This document shows positions 1 through 6,545 of a DNA stretch of 6,545 nucleotides, one piece after another. The stretch comes from Tannerellaceae bacterium (GTDB taxonomy: Bacteria > Bacteroidota > Bacteroidia > Bacteroidales > Tannerellaceae), in contig JAIRYL010000108.1 in the NCBI GenBank assembly GCA_031267775.1, forward strand, positions 1 through 6,545, given 5' to 3'. The notes under the pieces are model-generated. The model saw nothing but the letters and a program-made list of their open reading frames with translations, was not told where the DNA came from and made no database searches. Both the position numbers and the translations under genes were made by a program. Within the stretch, counting starts at the first letter, position 1. Each line of letters starts with the position of its first letter.

Positions 1-2298
1 ACAATAGTCTAATATATAGAGGTGTTTAGCCATGAAGGGTGTATGATAGCCTGATTTATAAGGCAGTTCCTGATTAAAGATTTGATTCTTTTTCAGGCGT
101 TCGCACATCTCGTCTACTGCCTCGCGCTTTCCGCACATTAATACCTGCGTGTTACAGTTATCATTCGATAAATATAATTCGGGGATGTCTTTTATAATCG
201 GTTCCAGCGTTTTATACCCGCAACCTACGGCTACAAAATAAACGTCTTCGAACCAGGAATCATAATCGTCGTTCGGCCCTTGCGAATTTTCGTCAATTTC
301 CTGATTCAAGTCTCTTACCCATGCTTCCATCATGGATTTCACATTCTCGTCTGTTACTAATCCCGACGCTTTTCCTGCATGCCATTCTCCGATACTTTGC
401 CCGGCATTCATATCCGGAATCACCCCCAGTTTTTTCAGGGAAGTATCCAGCAAGTTATTAATATGGTAAAGTTTCAACGAATGATTCAATAAACCTTGTT
501 CTGCCACGTCGCGCGGACGTTCCAGTTGGAAATAGTCGGCAACCGTGTCTACTTCCATATTCATCTCCATATTGAATCCCGAAAAGAGAAAAGCCAATTT
601 TCCGCCTTCTTTAAGTAATGGCTCATTCGTAAACCAAATGTCCATCCGTCCTTTCCAGGGCTTATCCTTTTCAACAATCGACCGGACTTTTGCAATCCGC
701 TCATCGGTAGGATCGAAAATAACAAGCCTGTACTTGCCTTTCGTTCCCAACCAATACCTTTTGTCAATTTTAGCCAGCAATTCTTCTTTTGTATTTGCTG
801 CAACAAGATGCGCCTGTTTGAACGACCGCATAATGGTTATTCTATTATCCGGAACAAGATTTTCCGGCTTATTATCATAAGCTGTCATAATTACATGGGA
901 GTTTATACCTCCAAAGCCGAATGCATTGACGCCTGCCACCAGAGGATATTTATCCCCGTCCCAGTCTATCGCTGTTTGAGGGAGCGCGAAGCGCGAATCA
1001 ACAAGGGCTTTTGCCGGTCGCTCGGCATGCAGTGTAGGCGGTATCTTACGGTTGAATAAAGCAAGCGCTACTTTCATCATACCGGCCATACCGGCCGCCG
1101 GCATCGTATGCCCGATATTTGACTTAACAGAGCCTAACCATATTTTATTTAACGCCGGATCTTTTCCGAAAAACTCATTTAACGTATTGATCTCTACCCT
1201 GTCGCCGGCAATAGTAGCCGTACCGTGAGCTTCGATCAGTCCGATATGTTGGGGATCCATACCCGCTTTTTCCCATGCTTTAGCGATTGTTAATTGCTGT
1301 CCGACTGTATTGGGAGCCATCACGCTCACGCCCGCCCCGTCGCTGAAAACGGCTGAAGCTTTAATCAAGGCATATATCCTGTCATTATCTTCAATGGCTT
1401 TTTTCAGCGTTTTAAGTACGAATACGCCGCCGCCTTCGCTGGGTAACAGCCCGTCGGCATCTTCGCTGAAAGGAGATATAACGCCTTTATACGATATGGC
1501 GCCCAACATATTGAATGAAGCCTGAAACATAGCGCTTTGAGCTGTGTGTATACCCGCCGCAAGCGCAATATCGCATTGTCCGCTAAGAAGCAATTCGCTG
1601 GCATGATTAACAGCGATAGCCGAGCTGGCGCAGGCTCCGTCTACCGTATAAGCCGGTCCGTGCATGTTCAATTTATTCGTCACTAAAGCAGCAATCAAAT
1701 TAGGCATTAATGCGATGGCGTTATCCGGTTTTATTTCTCCTTTTTGCGCCTGATAAGCTTTTTTTATTTTATCCAGGTCTTCCTGGGAAATAGCAGGTAT
1801 ACAGGCTTTCACTACTTCAACTACCTGCACGCTTGTATTAACAATGTCTATATTGCGCATGGAAGACACGTTCCCGAAGTTTCCTTTTCCTATGATTATA
1901 CAGCCGTTTTCCAGCGAAATGTTTTTTTGGAATACGCCTGCGTCTTCCAATGCTTCAAATACCAGTTTCAGCATGAACAACTGTTCGGGTTCTATTCCCT
2001 TGGCTGCAATCGGAAGAAATCCATATTTCATCGGATCTACTCCCGGAATATCCAGAAAACCTCCCTTATTGCAATAAAAACGGTCGTATGCAGCTTCTTC
2101 TTTTTGGAAGTACATCGGATCGATACGATCAGCGGGAGCGTCAATGATGGAATCTACTCCGTTTGCCAAGTTATGCCAGTATTGATCGATATTCTGCGCG
2201 CCGGGAAACATACACGACATACCAACTATGGCAATATCCTTCTCTGTATGATTATCTTCCGTACGATTATCTTCCGTATGATGATTATCTTGTTCCAT
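1..2298 (-). CDS. PfaC/HglC-like ketosynthase-acyltransferase protein (3' partial)
   Basis: Second synthase subunit. Translation from the ATG at 2298 gives 766 codons without a stop and runs off the left edge. Residues 1-19 are a short acidic/polar repeat tail. KS spans about 20-475: it opens with DIAIVGMSCMFPG and has catalytic Cys223 in VDGACASSA, His358 in EAHGTAT, His397 in NIGHTMPAAG and a C-terminal GFGGINSHV, so it is a catalytic KS and not a chain-length-factor mimic. The stretch with EPEQL, ALEDAG, GCIIIGKGNFGN and ALMPNLIAALVTNKL resembles KS domains of PfaC/HglC-type lipid synthases. A divergent AT-like domain follows from about 568: LAFLFSGFN replaces the usual GQGSQ box, the nucleophile is Ser635 in GQSIGEW, with Arg662 and His752 (GYHTPF) at the expected spacing. 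The start is 3 bases after the upstream stop, so the two are probably co-translated. Further domains (ACP, CLF or DH) may lie beyond the edge. Which acyl group the AT takes is unknown. Confidence 0.92.
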   Translation of the reverse strand, partial: MEQDNHHTEDNRTEDNHTEKDIAIVGMSCMFPGAQNIDQYWHNLANGVDSIIDAPADRIDPMYFQKEEAAYDRFYCNKGGFLDIPGVDPMKYGFLPIAAKGIEPEQLFMLKLVFEALEDAGVFQKNISLENGCIIIGKGNFGNVSSMRNIDIVNTSVQVVEVVKACIPAISQEDLDKIKKAYQAQKGEIKPDNAIALMPNLIAALVTNKLNMHGPAYTVDGACASSAIAVNHASELLLSGQCDIALAAGIHTAQSAMFQASFNMLGAISYKGVISPFSEDADGLLPSEGGGVFVLKTLKKAIEDNDRIYALIKASAVFSDGAGVSVMAPNTVGQQLTIAKAWEKAGMDPQHIGLIEAHGTATIAGDRVEINTLNEFFGKDPALNKIWLGSVKSNIGHTMPAAGMAGMMKVALALFNRKIPPTLHAERPAKALVDSRFALPQTAIDWDGDKYPLVAGVNAFGFGGINSHVIMTAYDNKPENLVPDNRITIMRSFKQAHLVAANTKEELLAKIDKRYWLGTKGKYRLVIFDPTDERIAKVRSIVEKDKPWKGRMDIWFTNEPLLKEGGKLAFLFSGFNMEMNMEVDTVADYFQLERPRDVAEQGLLNHSLKLYHINNLLDTSLKKLGVIPDMNAGQSIGEWHAGKASGLVTDENVKSMMEAWVRDLNQEIDENSQGPNDDYDSWFEDVYFVAVGCGYKTLEPIIKDIPELYLSNDNCNTQVLMCGKREAVDEMCERLKKNQIFNQELPYKSGYHTPFMAKHLYILDYC
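2242..2289 (-). repeat. Imperfect 15-bp tandem repeat encoding DN(H/R)TE, three units
   Basis: Codons 4-19 of the downstream synthase gene form three near-identical units, GATAATCATACGGAA with small changes. They encode DNHHTE, DNRTE and DNHTE; the first unit has one extra His codon. All units are whole codons, so gain or loss of a unit would keep the frame. The repeat lies just before the first beta strand of the KS (KDIAIVG). It may be a flexible tail or part of a docking segment, but no known docking-domain motif is recognisable. Confidence 0.75.
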
Positions 2299-2301
2299 TA
2301 A

Positions 2302-5300
2302 TTATGCCTGTCCTTTCAAGAAATTTTCAATAACTGATGCATTACCTCCCATTGCTAAAACAGCAGGTTCTTTACCATATTTCAATTCTTTTACGAAAAA
2401 TGCTCCGCCTTCTTTCAGAGGAATCATACTTACTCCTCTTTTTTTAAATTCGTTTTCAAGAAATTCCGAAACCATACCTGCTCCTTTCCACGGACCCCAG
2501 TTAAAAGACAGTATCCGCACAGGACTCTTTTTCTCAAGTAAAATGATAGATAACAAATCAAATACGCTGTTACCTGCGGCATAGTCGCACTGTCCTCTGT
2601 TTCCGAACGCAGAAGACACGCTGCTAAACATTACCAAAAATTTAAGACCGGGCAATAATGAGCCTATAATTACTTCAAGCGGATTGACTTTTGTCTGGTA
2701 TACGTTTTCGAAAGATTCCCATGTCTTGTCGGCAAATAACTTATCTTCCAGTATGCCTGCTGCATGGACTACTCCGTCTATTTTACCATATTCTTCTTTA
2801 AGGGCATTTATAAATGCTTCAAATTCTTTGCTGTTTTTGGCGTCTACCGTCTTATAAACGGCCTTCCCGCCTGCCGTTTTTATTTTTTCTATGGCCTGAT
2901 CAATCTGGTTCGACTTGAATATAACCCGTAATCTTTTTTCAATCTCAGCCGGTACTCTCATATCTTCTTCTGTAATGAGATATTTTCTTATCTCGTCTTT
3001 CGTTTGTAACGATGCGTATTTTTCAGGGTCTTCAAGTCGAGACGAGCGTCCTGCCAAAATATATGTACATGGATAATCAAGCGACAATTGAGAAATCAAT
3101 TCGGGAGTGATACCCTGTGCGCCTCCCAAGACGAGAACAACTGAATTTTCATCCATATCCAGCCCGGGTTCTTCGTCCGTATTTACCTCTTCGGCTTTTA
3201 CATCGAATTGGAAACGTTCCTTATTCTTGTAGATAACTTCCGGGAATTTCTCTTTTACAGATAATTCGTCAAGAACAATCTGGGGTAATATGGCTATGTC
3301 GAAAGGCGTATGAGAATCGACGACTCTGAAATTAATTTCAGGATATTCATGCATCAGGCTCTTGATAAGTCCCGGAAATCCTTGTATATTCGAAAGGTCT
3401 TTTATATTTTCATCATTCAATATGATCGAGGTCAAATCGCTAAAAGAGAATATTCCTTTCAGCCGGTTCATATCTCCCGCTTTGAGGAATTTAAATAAAT
3501 GCTCTACCGTATAACGCTCTGGAGACAAAGAAATATTCATACATATCAATCCGTCATAGGCTGATAAATCTTCTGTTTCTTTTGTAATCAGATCAACTGT
3601 CGCTCCTTGTTTTTCCAGTAATTCTTTTACTGCGGCAGCGTACGGATTTTCTCCTCCATCATCTGTTAAAGCAAAATATCTGCCTTCAATAGAAAGCGTG
3701 TTTTCTTTTGATACAGGCGATTCTTTCAATTTAAAACACAACCTTGCCAATTCTGTTTCATCTGCCAAAATGGTAGCGGAATCGATTGTTTCTGCTTCTC
3801 CGGTTTTATTTTCCCCGTCTGTTTGTTCTTCTTTTGCAGGAAGTGAATCGAAATTCATTTGTCCAATTTCTTCAATCCATGCAATCATACTTCTTAATGA
3901 CTTAATGGCAGCCATTTTTTCTACAATACCTTCAATCTCGGCAAGCCTGTCGGGGAATGTAAGTTTCTCTCTCAAACCTCCGATAATTTCCATACGTTTG
4001 ATTGAATCGATACTCAAATCAGCTTCCATATCCATGTCCATATCCAGCATTTCCGGCGGATACCCTGTTTTATCGCTAACAACTTCCAAAATAATCTCTT
4101 TCAATTGATCGGTTGTTAGCGAAGCTATATTTAGTGTGGACGCCGCGCCCTCAGACAGTTGTTTTGTTTCGCTTTCCGCTTCCTGATTACTTTCTTTTAT
4201 GATGATCGAGTTTTGATAACGCGGAACGGACGTACGTGGGGTTGGCTCGTATTGACCAAAATAACCTAACATAACGTCCCGTTGATTCTGGATCATTTCG
4301 CGTTGGTTTTCAATCATTTTTTTCAAACTGTCTAAGTATTCCAACATTATTTTGTCGTGGTTTGCATAACCGTTGAATATATCTTTTCCCATATTTGTAT
4401 TGAATATTTTTGTTATTGGATAAATTTCTCCCGACAACATTTTTTTGTCTGAAGGAATAGCGTTTTGTCCGTTAATGAACCATACGGTAGCTTTCTTCTT
4501 ATATTGTTCAATGTTGTCTAAATCAATAGTTGAAACGTTTCGGCCTTCAAATAACTTTTCCAGATTAAATTCTTTTCCCGTTGATAAATACTGGCCTAAT
4601 GCTTTTAATAAACAGGTAATACCTTCATTGCCTTTATTTTCGGTTTGTATAGCAACAACGTCATCCCCCAGCGTATGCTGGACAAGACTCGTCAACACTC
4701 TTCCCGGACCTGTTTCAACAAAGATACGGGCTCCTGCGTTATACATGTTCTCCACTTGTTTTGAAAACAATACGGGTTTTACCAGATGTTCCGACAGTTG
4801 TTCTTTTATTTCCTCCGCCGCTGTCGGATATATTTCCGCCGTTGTGTTAGACCATACCTGAATAGTCGGTTCCTTGAAAGAAATATTTTTCAGCGCATGG
4901 GCGTATAATTCTTTGGATTTTGCTAATAACGGACTATGGAAGGCGCATGCTACGTTTATTTCTTTACAGGCAATTCCTTTTTCCGTTACTTTCTTAATAA
5001 ACTCGATTATGCCGCCGGAGGTTCCCGCTAATACCGTCTGCTTGGGAGAATTGTAATTAACGGCCCATACTTCGGTTTCTCCGGCAAGTAACTCGCTCAA
5101 TTCCTCTTCGGACACATTACTGATAGCGGCCATTTTCCCCGGATCTTCTTCTATGGCATTCAAGATGGCCTGCGCTCTCTCGCGACTTAGCGAAACCAGG
5201 TTTTCCGGGTCGAAAACGCCGGCAAAACACAAAGCGGCTACTTCTCCGTAACTATGTCCGGCAACCATGTCGGGCTTTATTTCCAGCGAGTACAGGTATT

Positions 5301-6545
5301 CGGCTATTGCGAAATCAACAATACCCAACAAGGGTTGTGCATTACGGGTATCGGTAATTGTTGTTTGTTGTATTATCTTTTTTTCTTCGCTAAACGCCGT
5401 ATCTGGGAAAAGAATTTCCTCATACTGCGGATTCTCTTTCAGCAAACGGCGCATCTGTGGAATAGCGGCAAACAGGTCTGAAGCCATATTGATACGCTGG
5501 CTACCCTGTCCGGAGAATAAAAATGCAACCTGACCTTCCTTCGTATCTCTATAGAATACGTTAAAGTCTCGCTTATGCTCTTTTGCAATATCTATTTTCT
5601 TTAAAAGCTCTTCGGCGCTATCGGCTACTATTGAAATCTGAATATTCTCTTTGTCGCAAACAGTCAGCGTATAAGCGACGTCTTTTAAAGCGACGCCATC
5701 ATTCAAAGTCAGCAAATCTTTTATTTTTTGCATTTGCCGTTCGGCGTCGTTCATTGTTTCTCCCCTGAACACGAATAGTTCCGACGGCCATACTTCTAAT
5801 GGCGGATTCTCATTGGTTTTATTTTCAGGATAATTTTCAATTACGACATGAAAATTAGTACCTCCAAAACCAAAAGCGCTGATCCCAGCTATTCGTTTCT
5901 CTTTTTTCCATAATACCGGGATTGTATTAAACACGAATGGGTTTGTTTTTTCATTATAATAACTATTCGGCTGGTTCATGTGCGAAATCGGGGGAATAAT
6001 CCCTTGCTGCACGGCTAAGGTCGCTTTGATTAAAGCGGCAATACCGGCGGCACATTTTGTATGTCCGATTTGAGTTTTGACAGAACCCAGATATGTCTGT
6101 TTATTGAGAGCCCCGGCGTCTAAAAATACATCGGTAAGGGCTGATAATTCCGTTTTGTCTCCTACAATGGTTCCCGTGCCATGAGCTTCCACAAACCCTA
6201 CCTGAGAGGGTAATATACCGGCGCGGCGATAAGCTCTTGTCAACGCATTGATCTGTCCTTTATGGTTTGGGGCCGTTAAGCCGAGGCTTCTCCCGTCGCT
6301 ACTCCCCTCGATAGCTTTGATTACGGCATATATCTTATTGCCATCCCGTTTGGCGTCTTTGAGTCTTTTTAATACGACTACTCCTACGCCTTCGCCTAAT
6401 ACTATCCCGTCGGCTTCGCTGGAAAAAGAGGCGGGGCGTCCTTTTTTCGACAAAGCGTATGTGGAAGAAAACATAAGTAAGTCATTGATTCCATTATGGA
6501 AGTCCGCGCCCCCCGCTATGACCATATCGGATCGATGAGTGATAA
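2302..6545 (-). CDS. PfaA/HglE-like type I lipid/polyketide synthase, KS-MAT-ACP-KR (5' partial)
   Basis: Iterative synthase that should condense malonyl units on its own carrier domain and reduce the beta-keto group; probably cytosolic. The reading frame stays open to the right edge (ITHRSD precedes the Met at 6525), so that Met is internal and about 1,413 residues are visible. Numbering from that Met: KS C-terminal part 1-232 with His115 (EAHGTGT) and His155 (IGHTKCAAG); its catalytic Cys should lie about 14 codons beyond the window. MAT about 331-632 has GQGSQ 339-343, GHSYGE with Ser425, Arg450 and CAFH ending at His530, pointing to malonyl. A coiled-coil linker spans about 715-760. One ACP, 805-880, has its phosphopantetheine Ser841 in IDSIKRMEI. 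The KR structural half is about 940-1110. The catalytic KR, 1127-1350, has GGAQGIT, Lys1279, Ser1302, Tyr1315 and Asn1319, so it looks active. PfaA usually carries several tandem ACPs; here there is one. No DH or ER is present. Family placement is strong; pathway and product are unknown. Confidence 0.93.
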   Translation of the reverse strand, partial: ITHRSDMVIAGGADFHNGINDLLMFSSTYALSKKGRPASFSSEADGIVLGEGVGVVVLKRLKDAKRDGNKIYAVIKAIEGSSDGRSLGLTAPNHKGQINALTRAYRRAGILPSQVGFVEAHGTGTIVGDKTELSALTDVFLDAGALNKQTYLGSVKTQIGHTKCAAGIAALIKATLAVQQGIIPPISHMNQPNSYYNEKTNPFVFNTIPVLWKKEKRIAGISAFGFGGTNFHVVIENYPENKTNENPPLEVWPSELFVFRGETMNDAERQMQKIKDLLTLNDGVALKDVAYTLTVCDKENIQISIVADSAEELLKKIDIAKEHKRDFNVFYRDTKEGQVAFLFSGQGSQRINMASDLFAAIPQMRRLLKENPQYEEILFPDTAFSEEKKIIQQTTITDTRNAQPLLGIVDFAIAEYLYSLEIKPDMVAGHSYGEVAALCFAGVFDPENLVSLSRERAQAILNAIEEDPGKMAAISNVSEEELSELLAGETEVWAVNYNSPKQTVLAGTSGGIIEFIKKVTEKGIACKEINVACAFHSPLLAKSKELYAHALKNISFKEPTIQVWSNTTAEIYPTAAEEIKEQLSEHLVKPVLFSKQVENMYNAGARIFVETGPGRVLTSLVQHTLGDDVVAIQTENKGNEGITCLLKALGQYLSTGKEFNLEKLFEGRNVSTIDLDNIEQYKKKATVWFINGQNAIPSDKKMLSGEIYPITKIFNTNMGKDIFNGYANHDKIMLEYLDSLKKMIENQREMIQNQRDVMLGYFGQYEPTPRTSVPRYQNSIIIKESNQEAESETKQLSEGAASTLNIASLTTDQLKEIILEVVSDKTGYPPEMLDMDMDMEADLSIDSIKRMEIIGGLREKLTFPDRLAEIEGIVEKMAAIKSLRSMIAWIEEIGQMNFDSLPAKEEQTDGENKTGEAETIDSATILADETELARLCFKLKESPVSKENTLSIEGRYFALTDDGGENPYAAAVKELLEKQGATVDLITKETEDLSAYDGLICMNISLSPERYTVEHLFKFLKAGDMNRLKGIFSFSDLTSIILNDENIKDLSNIQGFPGLIKSLMHEYPEINFRVVDSHTPFDIAILPQIVLDELSVKEKFPEVIYKNKERFQFDVKAEEVNTDEEPGLDMDENSVVLVLGGAQGITPELISQLSLDYPCTYILAGRSSRLEDPEKYASLQTKDEIRKYLITEEDMRVPAEIEKRLRVIFKSNQIDQAIEKIKTAGGKAVYKTVDAKNSKEFEAFINALKEEYGKIDGVVHAAGILEDKLFADKTWESFENVYQTKVNPLEVIIGSLLPGLKFLVMFSSVSSAFGNRGQCDYAAGNSVFDLLSIILLEKKSPVRILSFNWGPWKGAGMVSEFLENEFKKRGVSMIPLKEGGAFFVKELKYGKEPAVLAMGGNASVIENFLKGQA
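2311..2316 (-). promoter_or_regulatory. Possible ribosome binding site for the downstream KS-AT gene
   Basis: AAAGGA lies inside the last codons of the upstream gene, 12 bases before the ATG at 2298. The spacing is longer than the usual 5-9 bases, so its strength is uncertain. Since only TTA separates the upstream TAA from the ATG, translational coupling by re-initiation is an equally good explanation. This spacing supports the ATG at 2298, which also sits directly before the KS N-terminus. Confidence 0.35.
4246..4383 (-). other. Coiled-coil linker with heptad repeat between MAT and ACP
   Basis: Residues about 715-760 of the upstream synthase (counted from the Met at 6525) form a charged, Gln-rich helix with two seven-residue repeats, MIENQRE and MIQNQRD (bases 4276-4317), followed by VMLGYFGQ. 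Proteins of the PfaA/HglE family carry a similar Gln-rich helix ending in a VMLAYL-like motif just before the carrier domain (from memory, not checked). It probably spaces or dimerises the megasynthase. It is followed by a low-complexity Ser/Glu/Gln linker to the ACP. Confidence 0.6.

Noticed and set aside
1..2298. The second KS as a non-catalytic chain length factor
   Set aside because: Cys223, His358 and His397 are all present with normal spacing (135 and 39 residues).
1744..2301. Plus-strand open frame of 185 codons
   Set aside because: It is antisense to the KS N-terminal region of the downstream synthase. Its translation is rich in Phe, Tyr, His and Cys with no recognisable domain, so it is a shadow frame.
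2439..2445. Run of seven A on the coding strand as a programmed frameshift site
   Set aside because: The codon phase (TTT AAA AAA AGA) does not fit an X XXY YYZ heptamer, and the frame continues normally to the KR C-terminus.
3698..4108. Plus-strand open frame of 136 codons, Ser/Ile-rich
   Set aside because: It is antisense to the ACP and following linker; its Ser/Ile richness mirrors Asp/Glu codons on the other strand.
4445..4861. Plus-strand open frame of 138 codons
   Set aside because: It is antisense to the MAT C-terminal region and linker of the upstream synthase and has no domain or start signal of its own.
6523..6525. ATG at 6525 as the true start of the upstream gene
   Set aside because: It lies inside the KS domain (SDMVIAGGAD); the frame stays open to the window edge, and the KS N-terminus and active-site Cys are still missing.

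Overview
The window holds two same-strand (minus) genes of one multi-enzyme lipid or polyketide synthase. Both run off the window: the upstream gene enters from the right edge without its start, and the downstream gene leaves at the left edge without its stop. Together they cover essentially every base, with 3 non-coding bases between them. I see no RNA gene, mobile element, CRISPR array or terminator, and no credible plus-strand gene.

Upstream gene (2302-6545): a type I iterative synthase with the order ketosynthase (C-terminal part), malonyl-type acyltransferase, coiled-coil linker, one acyl carrier protein, and a ketoreductase with its structural half. The carrier-protein context (LDMDMDMEADLSIDSIKRMEI), the aromatic residue in the acyltransferase GHSYGE box and the long KR insertion match PfaA/HglE proteins. 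That is the 'secondary lipid' family that includes polyunsaturated fatty acid synthases and heterocyst glycolipid synthases. Downstream gene (1-2298): a complete ketosynthase with an intact Cys-His-His triad, then a divergent acyltransferase-like domain cut by the window edge. Its KS resembles the PfaC/HglC-type ketosynthases of the same family.

Inferred joint function: the first protein loads malonyl units, condenses them on its carrier domain and reduces the beta-keto group. The second supplies another ketosynthase and an acyltransferase. No dehydratase, enoylreductase, phosphopantetheinyl transferase or release enzyme is visible, so these must lie outside or act in trans. The product cannot be told from this window.

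Organism: the DNA is AT-leaning by eye, with many AAA/GAA/ATA codons. It does not look like an actinomycete or myxobacterium. A Bacteroidota or Firmicutes-like host is plausible but is only a guess.
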